DNA of 64,000 nucleotides, from positions 1-64,000 of the forward strand of contig DIYH01000014.1 of assembly GCA_002435755.1 (NCBI GenBank). The letters run 5' to 3'. Shown here in pieces: positions 54,762 through 63,245 of this stretch. The position numbers and the translations under genes are program-made. How positions within the stretch are numbered: position 1 is the first letter of the stretch; every line of letters begins with the position of its first letter. The notes beneath the pieces are model-generated. The model saw only the letters and a list, made by a program, of their open reading frames with translations. It was not told the origin of the DNA and made no database searches. This DNA is from Flammeovirgaceae bacterium UBA6059. Lineage in GTDB: Bacteria; Bacteroidota; Bacteroidia; Cytophagales; Cyclobacteriaceae.

Positions 54762-55580
54762 ATGAATAACAGTAAATTATTACCCCTGTTGGTATTTGCC
54801 TTGATCGGGCTGATTGCCATTTTTTCGCTCTCATCCAGCATCTTTTTTACTATTGAAGCAGGTGAAAGGGCCGTGATCTTCTACAAGTTTGGAGGTGGTC
54901 TCGATAAAGAAGATATCAAAACACCCGGCTTTCATATTAAGGCTCCCTGGAATACCGCATACGTATATGATGTAAGGGAAAACACCAGGGAAGAACAGAT
55001 GGACGTACTGGACAAAAACGGCTTGTCTATTGCGGTAGACATTACCGTTCGTTTCCATCCTACTTATAATCGTGTAGGCTACTTACATGAGAATTTTGGT
55101 GAAGCTTACATCACTACTTTGGTCATACCTGAAGTACGCTCAGCAGTTCGTCAGGTAATGGGGCGATTTACCGCAGAGGAAATTTACTCTACCAAGCGCT
55201 CTGAGGTTGAAACAGCTATCACGCTCGAAACTGAAACTTCACTAGCAGATAACAACATGGAGTTGAGAGCACTTTTGATCAGGTCTATTAACCTACCGGA
55301 ACAAATCAAAGCGGCTATCGAGAACAAGCTTCAGCAAGAGCAAGAGGCTTTGGCTTATCAGTTTAGACTGGATAAAGAAAAAAGTGAGGCTGAGCGTAAA
55401 CGCATTGCTGCAGAGGGTGAGGCAAAAGCCAACCAAATCATTAACAGTAGCTTAACTGATGAATTGCTGAAAATGAGAGGTATTGAGGCCACTATGGGAC
55501 TAGCGAATTCACCCAATAGTAAGGTAGTCGTAATAGGCAGTGGAAAGGATGGATTACCACTGATATTAGGAAATAATTGA
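54762..55580 (+). CDS. Prohibitin-family SPFH membrane protein
   Basis: 272 residues. An N-terminal membrane helix ('LLPLLVFALIGLIAIFSLSSSIFF') precedes an SPFH/Band7 domain ('EAGERAVIFYKFGGGLDKEDIKTPGFHIKAPWNTAYVYDVR', 'VDITVRFHPTYNRVGYLHENFG') and a coiled coil ('QQEQEALAYQFRLDKEKSEAERKRIAAEGEAKANQII'). Such proteins form ring-like assemblies that organise membrane domains and modulate proteases such as FtsH. It starts 109 bases after tyrS, with a weak hairpin between (54682-54703). Confidence 0.92.
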   Translation: MNNSKLLPLLVFALIGLIAIFSLSSSIFFTIEAGERAVIFYKFGGGLDKEDIKTPGFHIKAPWNTAYVYDVRENTREEQMDVLDKNGLSIAVDITVRFHPTYNRVGYLHENFGEAYITTLVIPEVRSAVRQVMGRFTAEEIYSTKRSEVETAITLETETSLADNNMELRALLIRSINLPEQIKAAIENKLQQEQEALAYQFRLDKEKSEAERKRIAAEGEAKANQIINSSLTDELLKMRGIEATMGLANSPNSKVVVIGSGKDGLPLILGNN

Positions 55581-55652
55581 TCTTTCTTCTGAAGGAAATA
55601 TTATCTATTTTAATCACAAATTGAATCACAACAAGAAAACGTTTAATTGAGC

Positions 55653-56930
55653 ATGTCAGAATTTGCAGAGTTAAAGGTAGACGGCAACACCTACCAACTC
55701 CCCATTATTGAAGGTACTGAAAATGAGAAAGCCATAGATATCAGCAAGTTGCGCGCTGAGTCAGGTTTGATCACGATAGACCCGGGTTTTAAAAACACCG
55801 GTTCTACTAAGAGCTCAATTACGTTTTTGGATGGTGAGAAGGGTATTCTGCATCACAGGGGTTATTCTATTGAAGACCTTGCAGAAAAATCGAGCTTTCT
55901 AGAAGTCGCTTATTTGCTCATATATGGCCGCCTTCCAACCGCTGAGGAATTCAAGGCTTATAAAGAGGAAGTCACTTTACATACCCTGATCCATGAAGAT
56001 TTTCATAAGATACTTGATGGATTTCCTTCAGCAGCGCATCCTATGGGTGTTCTTTCTTCATTGGTAACGGCTATGACAGCTTTTTACCCTAAGTCATTGG
56101 ACCCAAACAGAAGCTGGGATGAAGTGAACCTATCTATTATCAGGATCATTGCGAAAATGCCGACAATGGCAGCATTCGCATATAAAAATAAGATTGGACA
56201 CCCTCTGGTTTATCCGGATAACCGGTTGGATTACACTTCCAATTTCTTACACATGATGTTTGGCTTGCCAAGTCAACCTTATGATGTCAATCCTGCAGTA
56301 TCTGCAGCGCTCGACAAGTTATTGATTCTACACGCTGATCATGAGCAGAACTGCTCTACTTCTACTGTTCGGGTTGTTGGTTCTTCTCAAGCGAGTCTTT
56401 ATTCTTCTATTTCTGCTGGTATCAATGCACTCTGGGGACCTCTTCATGGTGGTGCTAACCAGGCTGTGATCGAGATGTTGGAGAACATCAAAGCTGATGG
56501 TGGTGACACAAAGAAGTGGATGGCTAAGGCGAAAGACAAAGATGATCCTTTCCGATTGATGGGATTTGGACATAGGGTATACAAGAACTTTGATCCTCGA
56601 GCGCGGATCATCAAAAAAGCTGCTGATGATGTATTAGACTCACTTGGTGTAACGGATCCGGTATTGGATATTGCAAAAGGACTAGAACATGAGGCACTCA
56701 ATGACCAGTATTTTGTAGATAGAAAACTCTACCCTAATGTAGACTTCTACTCAGGCATCATTTACAGAGCGTTGGGTATCCCTACCGAAATGTTCACAGT
56801 AATGTTTGCAATGGGTCGACTGCCCGGTTGGATAGCTCAATGGAGAGAAATGAGAGAGAACAAGGAGCCTATAGGAAGACCAAGACAGGTTTACACTGGA
56901 GAGACCATTAGACCTTATCCAGGTAGCTAA
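55653..56930 (+). CDS. gltA: Citrate synthase
   Basis: I start at the ATG at 55653 (MSEFAEL), not the TTG six bases upstream. About 425 residues of type II hexameric citrate synthase. Motifs are 'GILHHRGYSIEDLAEKSSFLEVAYLLIYGRLP', 'HADHEQNCSTSTVR', 'WGPLHGGANQAVIEML', 'GFGHRVYKNFDPRARI' with the active-site His, and 'VDFYSGIIYRALGIP'. It condenses acetyl-CoA and oxaloacetate in the TCA cycle. A terminator follows. Confidence 0.98.
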   Translation: MSEFAELKVDGNTYQLPIIEGTENEKAIDISKLRAESGLITIDPGFKNTGSTKSSITFLDGEKGILHHRGYSIEDLAEKSSFLEVAYLLIYGRLPTAEEFKAYKEEVTLHTLIHEDFHKILDGFPSAAHPMGVLSSLVTAMTAFYPKSLDPNRSWDEVNLSIIRIIAKMPTMAAFAYKNKIGHPLVYPDNRLDYTSNFLHMMFGLPSQPYDVNPAVSAALDKLLILHADHEQNCSTSTVRVVGSSQASLYSSISAGINALWGPLHGGANQAVIEMLENIKADGGDTKKWMAKAKDKDDPFRLMGFGHRVYKNFDPRARIIKKAADDVLDSLGVTDPVLDIAKGLEHEALNDQYFVDRKLYPNVDFYSGIIYRALGIPTEMFTVMFAMGRLPGWIAQWREMRENKEPIGRPRQVYTGETIRPYPGS

Positions 56931-56954
56931 GATAATTTCAACCACTCGTAAACG

Positions 56955-56983
56955 AACCCGGTCATTGATGATCGGGTTTTTTT
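56955..56983 (+). terminator. Rho-independent terminator of gltA
   Basis: AACCCGGTCA (56955-56964) pairs with TGATCGGGTT (56969-56978), one wobble pair, loop TTGA. It is followed by a run of seven or more T and lies 24 bases after the gltA stop. Confidence 0.9.
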
Positions 56984-57070
56984 GTATCAAGTTTTCTCTT
57001 TCAATTGTCGCTAGTTTTGTGAACGCTTAACCAAGAACTCTATTAACACTCCACAAGTTATAAACGTAGT

Positions 57071-57481
57071 ATGCTAGTAGCCTCACAAATAGCAGGTCTA
57101 AAGGAAGAGCTAAACTACACGACAGCTCGCGGTAGCGGTCCAGGTGGCCAACATGTCAACAAAGTAGAGACCAAAGTTGTGCTTCGATGGTCAGTTGCTA
57201 ATTCGGATCACATATCAGAAAAGCAGAGATCACAACTGCTCCGAAAGCTGTCAGCAAAGCTCACCAAAGATCAAGAACTCATCATTGCAACAGACGCCTG
57301 CCGCTCTCAATTAAGAAATAAGGAGCTAGCTTTCAAAAAGCTCGTGACACTTATCAATAAGAGCCTTAAAGAACACAAAACAAGGAAAGCAACTAAACCA
57401 AGCAAGTCAGCGGTAGAAAAACGGATCAAACAGAAGAAACAACTGTCGGATAAGAAAAAGTGGAGGCAAAAGCCAATTTGA
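57071..57481 (+). CDS. arfB: Peptidyl-tRNA hydrolase ArfB (ribosome rescue)
   Basis: 136 residues. The class I release-factor GGQ motif is in 'GSGPGGQHVNKVETKVVLRW' (GGQ at 25-27), and the basic C-terminal tail ('HKTRKATKPSKSAVEKRIKQKKQLSDKKKWRQ') that enters the empty mRNA channel of stalled ribosomes is present. No codon-recognition domain exists, as expected for ArfB. It is a single gene, ending at a bidirectional terminator. Confidence 0.95.
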   Translation: MLVASQIAGLKEELNYTTARGSGPGGQHVNKVETKVVLRWSVANSDHISEKQRSQLLRKLSAKLTKDQELIIATDACRSQLRNKELAFKKLVTLINKSLKEHKTRKATKPSKSAVEKRIKQKKQLSDKKKWRQKPI

Positions 57482-57511
57482 GTTGCTATTGATCTTATAA
57501 CTAATCAAAAC

Positions 57512-57549
57512 CGTCTCAGAAGCCGATCAGCTTTTGGGACGACTTTTTT
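57512..57549 (+). terminator. Terminator between convergent arfB and GH28 genes
   Basis: CGTCTCAGAAGC (57512-57523) pairs with GCTTTTGGGACG (57530-57541), including two wobbles, around CGATCA. On the plus strand it is followed by ACTTTTTTT. A shorter T tract (GGTTTTG) follows on the minus strand, so it probably serves both genes. Confidence 0.85.
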
Positions 57550-57550
57550 T

Positions 57551-58999
57551 CTAACGATTGACCTTTTCGTCATTGACATAAACCTCGTTGAATACAATAT
57601 CAGAAGCAAACTCAATTTCACTGTCCATACCAGCCTCTCCAACCTTGATATCGTCCAGTAAGACTCGGCTTATCGGCTCATCTGAGACCCCTACGATTTT
57701 AAAGGGCTTTTCCTCCACTTTCTCACATGTAATTCCACTAACGAAGAAGTCATTGAATTTTGTAGGAAAGTGGTTACCTCTATACCCGTGATAGTCCATT
57801 CTAAAAATGAACATTGCTTCATCGCAGGACTCTATTTCAGTATTTCTTAAATATACTTTTTGGACTTGACCGCCACGATCCAAATTACACTTGAAGTTCA
57901 AGGCATGCTTACCACCTGCAATCCGGTTGTTCTCCGCAAACACATTCATCACCCCTCCTGACATTTCTGATCCTATACATAGTGCATTTACACCGCTAAG
58001 CAAGTCATTGTCCCGTATGATGATATTTTTTGATCCAGACCTATTCCATGCATCCTGATCACGACCCGCCTTGATTGAGATAGCATCATCATGGGTTACA
58101 ACTGTGCAACCTTCGATCAACACATCCTCGCTACTGTCAGGATCTATACCATCATCGTTCAACACTTCTCCAAACACATTGATATTTCTGATTGTGACGT
58201 TCTTCGAAAACACTGGATGGACTGTCCAGAAAGGACTATTCTTAAAGCTGACTCCATCCAATAGAATGTTCTCACACTCATAAAACACCACAAGAGATGG
58301 TCTCAGATAGTGAAGTTTTCCATCACCATATCCATCATCCTCTCCGTCACCGTCCAAATCTAGAAAGCCATTTGCAAATACTCTCTGCTCTACAGGAATG
58401 GTATCGTTACCCATCTGCCTTAGCAGATCTTTTTCCGGCTTTTGAACTTTACGCCATTCTACCGACCAATCTTTAGCAGCACCATCAATTTCTCCTTCAC
58501 CAGTTATGGCGATGTTAGTTTGTTGATAAGCGTATATGAGTGGGGAGAAATTATAACATACTGTCCCCTCCCATCTCACTTTCACTGCCGGAAGGTATTT
58601 GGTATGATCACTGGTAAAGAAAATACGTGAACCTTCTGACAAATAGATGTGCACATTACTCTTCATATGAATAGGGCCATCCATAAAAAATTGTCCAGGT
58701 GGCACCACTATTTTACCACCTCCAGCCTCATGACACATATCAATCGCCCGAGTTATTGCCGGTAGACTATTGGTCAGAGAGTCACCTACTGCACCAAAAT
58801 CAGTAATGATGAATTCATTGTTTATAAAGGTTGGCGGAACAATACGCTCCAAAATTGCAGGTACTTTGGCCCAACCTTCAGCTTCTAGTAGCTTCGCCTT
58901 CTGGTAAGAGAAGTCAGGCTCTGATGGGACACTACATTGAAAAAACAAGAAAGCTAATATGGCAAAAACCTGTAAATGATATAAATGTCGTATGATCAT
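57551..58999 (-). CDS. GH28-family polygalacturonase-like lipoprotein
   Basis: 482 residues with a lipoprotein signal (FAILAFLFFQC). A right-handed beta-helix follows 'FIITDFGAVGDSLTNSLPAITRAIDMCHEAGGGKIVVPPG'. GH28 landmarks are visible: 'NDDGIDPDSSEDV' (NxD), 'THDDAISIKAGRD' (paired Asp) and 'CIGSEMSGGV' where classical members have GHGxSIGS. These enzymes cut alpha-linked galacturonan or rhamnogalacturonan by hydrolysis. It is the last gene of the leftward carbohydrate operon, and its lipid anchor suggests it faces the periplasm or the cell surface. Confidence 0.88.
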   Translation of the reverse strand: MIIRHLYHLQVFAILAFLFFQCSVPSEPDFSYQKAKLLEAEGWAKVPAILERIVPPTFINNEFIITDFGAVGDSLTNSLPAITRAIDMCHEAGGGKIVVPPGQFFMDGPIHMKSNVHIYLSEGSRIFFTSDHTKYLPAVKVRWEGTVCYNFSPLIYAYQQTNIAITGEGEIDGAAKDWSVEWRKVQKPEKDLLRQMGNDTIPVEQRVFANGFLDLDGDGEDDGYGDGKLHYLRPSLVVFYECENILLDGVSFKNSPFWTVHPVFSKNVTIRNINVFGEVLNDDGIDPDSSEDVLIEGCTVVTHDDAISIKAGRDQDAWNRSGSKNIIIRDNDLLSGVNALCIGSEMSGGVMNVFAENNRIAGGKHALNFKCNLDRGGQVQKVYLRNTEIESCDEAMFIFRMDYHGYRGNHFPTKFNDFFVSGITCEKVEEKPFKIVGVSDEPISRVLLDDIKVGEAGMDSEIEFASDIVFNEVYVNDEKVNR

Positions 59000-59105
59000 A
59001 TGATAGTGATTGCTGGTGTCACCTCTCCAACACGCACAGACGTGATATGTACTACTGAGTTGGAAGCTGAGGTAAGCTGCAGTCTATTGCTAGAGCAACT
59101 AAAGC

Positions 59106-60437
59106 TTATAGTTTCATTTCCCACCCAGGCTCGTACGTCCTGATCCACATTTTCATTGCTTCCGGGTTGTTCGAGACCCTTCCTGTAGCTGAGTCAATAG
59201 TCAACGGCTTGTTTACCCTATATCCAATATTGGCTAACAATGCCATGTGATTACTAATAGCTCCATCATGAATAGGTGCATTCAGCGTCTCCTTTCCTCT
59301 AATTGCTTCATAAAAATTGTTAACATGTTGAGTTGAAGTACTGCCTCCTCCGCCAAGTGCGGTACCACCTTCATTTGTCTCCTCGCTTTTTTCCAAAAGT
59401 GTTCCATTGCGATCATATAACTCATAGTATGACCGATCAACCCACACAGATCCTTCCGAACCGTAGATAATGGTGCCTCTACCTGCGCCATAAGTCTTCA
59501 GAGAATTTCTACTTTTCCCATCCCAAACGATTTCTTTGCCATCATCGAACAGAAACGAAGCGTACATAGTATCATACATTTCCCAACCATCATTGAGGAA
59601 GTGGTTCTTGCTGGCGCGTACAACTGACTCTTTTGGATACTTTACTTGTAAGGCCCATCTGGCAATATCGAGTTCGTGCACAGCGTTGTTCCCGGTTTCT
59701 GCAGTACCGTAATCCCATCCATGCCAATGCCAATTATAGTTCCATGTGTCATGGGTGTAATCCCTTCTCGGAGCAGGCCCTTGAAACAGTTCCCAATTCA
59801 GGTCTGCCGGGGGCACTTGCTTCTTTTGCAAAGGCACTTCACCTCTGCCGTTGGAGTAAAACGCCACCGCTTTATATGGGGTCCCTATTCTTCCTGCATG
59901 AATGTCTTTGATGATCTTGATCGTATGTGCAGAGGAACGTTGCTGATTACCCATTTGCACCATATTCCTTGTAGCCTTTTGTCTGGCCACCATTATCTCT
60001 GCCTCATTGGGATTATGGGCACATGGCTTCTCTACATATACGTGCTTACCCGCGTCCAGTGCCATTACGGTAGCAGGAGCATGCCAGTGATCTGGAGGTG
60101 CAACGAAAACAGCATCGACATCTTTGTCTTCTAGTATCCTACGAATGTCCTGCTCTTGTTTTGGTACGTAATCGATATACGATTTTAGGTTATTTAGTGC
60201 TTTGCCTACCTGACTTTGTTTAGGATCACACAGATATGAAAGTTGAGCATTGTACTGCTTATCTAAGCTTGGATAAAAAGCTGAAACTCTTCTGCCTAAT
60301 CCCATAAAGCAGACATTGATTCGGTCATTTGCTCCGATAATATTGCCATAGCTACTGGCTGACAAAGCGTAAGACAAACCCAAGGTACCAGCAGCAGTTT
60401 TTTTGATAAAACTTCTTCGTGATTGATCGTTGCTCAT
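59106..60437 (-). CDS. Gfo/Idh/MocA oxidoreductase with Tat-like signal
   Basis: 443 residues. The N-terminus 'SRRSFIKKTAAGTLGLSYALSASSYG' has the twin-arginine pattern, so the protein is probably exported folded with its NAD(P) cofactor. The Rossmann part reads 'INVCFMGLGRRVSAF', then 'AVFVAPPDHWHAPATVMALDAGKHVYVEKPCAHNPNEAE' with the EKP motif. These enzymes oxidise or reduce sugar hydroxyls (often C3). It follows the DUF1080 gene by 10 bases, which fits 3-keto-sugar chemistry. Confidence 0.9.
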   Translation of the reverse strand: MSNDQSRRSFIKKTAAGTLGLSYALSASSYGNIIGANDRINVCFMGLGRRVSAFYPSLDKQYNAQLSYLCDPKQSQVGKALNNLKSYIDYVPKQEQDIRRILEDKDVDAVFVAPPDHWHAPATVMALDAGKHVYVEKPCAHNPNEAEIMVARQKATRNMVQMGNQQRSSAHTIKIIKDIHAGRIGTPYKAVAFYSNGRGEVPLQKKQVPPADLNWELFQGPAPRRDYTHDTWNYNWHWHGWDYGTAETGNNAVHELDIARWALQVKYPKESVVRASKNHFLNDGWEMYDTMYASFLFDDGKEIVWDGKSRNSLKTYGAGRGTIIYGSEGSVWVDRSYYELYDRNGTLLEKSEETNEGGTALGGGGSTSTQHVNNFYEAIRGKETLNAPIHDGAISNHMALLANIGYRVNKPLTIDSATGRVSNNPEAMKMWIRTYEPGWEMKL

Positions 60438-60447
60438 AGTTGAGGGG

Positions 60448-61824
60448 TTATAGTTCTCTTATCTTAATGCTTCTGAAATGGACAGTGTCTCCATGATCCT
60501 GAAGGAGAATAGGTCCTTCGGCCCATCTACCGAAATTGGGCCAATCTTTGTACTTACTGTAATTCACCAAAGCCTCAAAAACTTGGGAAAAGCGATCATA
60601 CTCGATGATTTTTTCATTATTCAACCAGTGTTCCACTTTCCCGTTTTTAGCTACAATCCTGGCTCGATTCCATTCATTGATTCCTTTAAAAAACTTCGCC
60701 ATTGGGCGATCAGTGATTTCTAAATTCGTTGCAGCAATTAAGTCATATAGTGAACCAAGTTTGCGATTGCCCGCTACACCCTTTTTAGCATCAGGATGCC
60801 TTTTATCGTCAAGTATTTGAAATTCACAACCTATAGCTGAACCCGCTCCTTTATTGAGCTTAGGATCAACAAAATACTTTATCCCACTATTGGCGCCTTC
60901 TGTCAATTTGAAATCCAGTTCGAGTTCAAAATCACTGAAGTTTTCCACGGTAATGATGTCTCCTGGCCCAGTGGATTCTCTTCCGTCAGTCGCTAACACC
61001 GTCAATACTCCATCTTCAATTTGCCAGCCTGATTCAGGGAAATTGTTCAACTTGGCACCTCTCCATCCTTTGCTCGTTTTCCCATCCCATAGGAGACGAA
61101 AACCCTTTCTTTTTTCCCAATCAGAGAGTTCATTGATTAGGTAACTCACCTCTCGCACCTCCGGGTCGACTGGCCATTGCTCATTGGCTAGTTCGGTCGT
61201 TTTGATCCGAATGTTTCTCCATTGTACTGTAGCTCCTTCCTGAGACTCATCTTTGATGCTATGTACCTGTAGTGCAATGAACCCTTCAGCAGTCAGATCA
61301 TCTACCAGATTTGTACACATCACCCCATTCACCCATGTCCTAATGTTGTTACCTACCGCTTCAATACGATATCTATTCCATTCTCCGGGACGAAAAGCAG
61401 CTCTGCCTTTCTCATTTATGGTCAATGGATAAAGCCATTTTCTCCTTGCTTCATCGTACAGGCCTCCAGAAAAGGCTCGTGCACTAGGATCAATCTCTAC
61501 TTGGTACCCATGCACGCGACCGCCCATAACATCCTCTTTGCTCAAGCTCCTGATCTGAATACCTGAGTTCAGATTGTTATCTACTTTGACATCTAACTCC
61601 AGAATAAAGTCACCATACGTTTTTTTTGTGGCAAGAAAAGTATTCGGGGTACCTAATTGGGATGTTCCAATGATGGTGCCGTCTTCAATTTTGTAAGAGG
61701 CAGTTCCATTGAGTTTCTCAAAATTTTTGACATCCTTGCCATTAAATAGCGCTTCCCACCCTTCTTGAGAATAGGAAAAATGTGAAGCCAGGAATAAGCT
61801 AAGGATTAAGGTTATTTTCTTCAT
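60448..61824 (-). CDS. Double DUF1080 (3-keto-disaccharide hydrolase) protein
   Basis: 458 residues with a signal peptide (MKKITLILSLFLASHFSYSQ). Two concanavalin-like DUF1080 domains are in tandem: about 22-205 ('WEALFNGKDVKNFEKLNGTASYKIEDGTIIGTS ... FILELDVKVDNNLNSGIQIRS') and about 235-457 ('FRLLWDGKTSKGWRGAKLNNFPESGWQIEDGVLTVL ... FELELDFKLTEGANSGIKYFV'). Family members have been shown to cleave 3-keto-glycosides. The gene lies between two Gfo/Idh/MocA genes (gaps of 10 and 6 bases). Confidence 0.9.
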   Translation of the reverse strand: MKKITLILSLFLASHFSYSQEGWEALFNGKDVKNFEKLNGTASYKIEDGTIIGTSQLGTPNTFLATKKTYGDFILELDVKVDNNLNSGIQIRSLSKEDVMGGRVHGYQVEIDPSARAFSGGLYDEARRKWLYPLTINEKGRAAFRPGEWNRYRIEAVGNNIRTWVNGVMCTNLVDDLTAEGFIALQVHSIKDESQEGATVQWRNIRIKTTELANEQWPVDPEVREVSYLINELSDWEKRKGFRLLWDGKTSKGWRGAKLNNFPESGWQIEDGVLTVLATDGRESTGPGDIITVENFSDFELELDFKLTEGANSGIKYFVDPKLNKGAGSAIGCEFQILDDKRHPDAKKGVAGNRKLGSLYDLIAATNLEITDRPMAKFFKGINEWNRARIVAKNGKVEHWLNNEKIIEYDRFSQVFEALVNYSKYKDWPNFGRWAEGPILLQDHGDTVHFRSIKIREL

Positions 61825-61830
61825 ATGTCA

Positions 61831-63021
61831 TTAAAAATTATAATCGTCCTTCCAGTACTCCACAACACTATTATCCATGGCGTTGAGTGCGAGCTGAACA
61901 GTAATAGAGACTTTAGCTCCACTCTCAGCGTTACTTTCTGGTTTCTTGTTTTTGAATATGCAATCCTTAAAATCAATCAGGGCCTGAACACTTGGGTCTT
62001 TATGGGTAATATCAATTGGTACTCCCTTTGAAGTACTCCAATCCTTCATAGTGGCGCCACTGACACCATCTACTACCCCAGCCTGTACATCTTTATTATT
62101 TTCTATGTAGGACCAAGCTTTATCTCTGGTAATAATGATACTTCCTGTCTTGCCTAGTATCCGAATCTGATAGTCGTCTTTGCTATTCGTCGTTAAACTA
62201 GTGTAGGTGGCCTTAGCACCATTTGCATATTCAGTAATCAGATGAACATTATCATACGTCTCTCGGCCATCCTTCCAGTAGTCTACACCTCCAAAACCAG
62301 AAACCTTAACAGGATGACTACCAAAAATCCAGTTTGAGAAATCAATCTGATGAGAGCAAAGCTCAGCAGTCAAACCACCTGAATACTCTCTGTACATTCT
62401 CCAGTTAATCATTCTTTCCCATTGGGGATCCGGTACAGGTCTTCTCCAATCTCCATTACGGTTCCATTTTCCCTCAATTAGGGATATTTCACCTAAGTGC
62501 CCTTGATTCACGAGATCATATACGTGATGATACAGTCTAGAACTATGGTATTGATGGCCCGTCTGGAATATTTTTTTAGAATTCCTCGCGGCATTAACAA
62601 GCTTTCGTGTGCTATCAAATCCATAAGCCATGGTTTTCTCACAATAAACGTGTTTGCCTGCATCTAGTGCCTCAACCGCCATATCTGCATGCATATTGAA
62701 AGGTGTACAAATAATAGCTGCATCAATTTCTTTTTCATCAAGTAGCTTTCGGTAGTCAGAGAAGTACTTTGTGCTGCTATCTCCGTAATCCTTAGCATTT
62801 TGCAATCTAAATGGAATGATATCACACATGGCACCAACCTCTAGTCCATCTGTGTTTTGTATTAGTCGTGCCAAACCTTTACCCCTATCTCCTGAACCGA
62901 TAATGCCTACTTTCAAAGTGGGCTGTTTGTCGACTGGTACTGCCAAGCTAGAACCAACGGTTCCCAGGTAAATGGCCGCTGTGGATGATCTGGCAATAAA
63001 ATGTCTACGTGTCAACGTCAT
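61831..63021 (-). CDS. Second Gfo/Idh/MocA oxidoreductase with Tat-like signal
   Basis: 396 residues. The signal 'LTRRHFIARSSTAAIYLGTVGSSLA' has a twin-arginine pattern. The Rossmann domain 'LKVGIIGSGDRGKGLARLIQ' and 'AAIICTPFNMHADMAVEALDAGKHVYCEKTMAYGFDSTRK' (EKT in place of EKP) are followed by an alpha/beta catalytic domain with 'GQHYHSSRLYHHVYDL'-like residues ('GHQYHSSRLYHHVYDLV'). It is 6 bases upstream of the DUF1080 gene and probably supplies a second redox step in the same pathway. Confidence 0.9.
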   Translation of the reverse strand: MTLTRRHFIARSSTAAIYLGTVGSSLAVPVDKQPTLKVGIIGSGDRGKGLARLIQNTDGLEVGAMCDIIPFRLQNAKDYGDSSTKYFSDYRKLLDEKEIDAAIICTPFNMHADMAVEALDAGKHVYCEKTMAYGFDSTRKLVNAARNSKKIFQTGHQYHSSRLYHHVYDLVNQGHLGEISLIEGKWNRNGDWRRPVPDPQWERMINWRMYREYSGGLTAELCSHQIDFSNWIFGSHPVKVSGFGGVDYWKDGRETYDNVHLITEYANGAKATYTSLTTNSKDDYQIRILGKTGSIIITRDKAWSYIENNKDVQAGVVDGVSGATMKDWSTSKGVPIDITHKDPSVQALIDFKDCIFKNKKPESNAESGAKVSITVQLALNAMDNSVVEYWKDDYNF

Positions 63022-63245
63022 ACCTTGCTAATATGGTCTAGTAGAAAGATAGTCTTTATAACTAAGACGTCAATAACCAAGATCATATGTACGGAGAATT
63101 AGCATTTTATCAATTTTATTAAGTTGGGGACGATCATTGCAAATTGATATTTCCACCTTTATCTGTCGATTTTAACAATAGTAGGTTACTAGCAAAATGG
63201 TTAGAGCAGAGCATTCACGTATTTCCAATTTCTGAGGAACGCTTT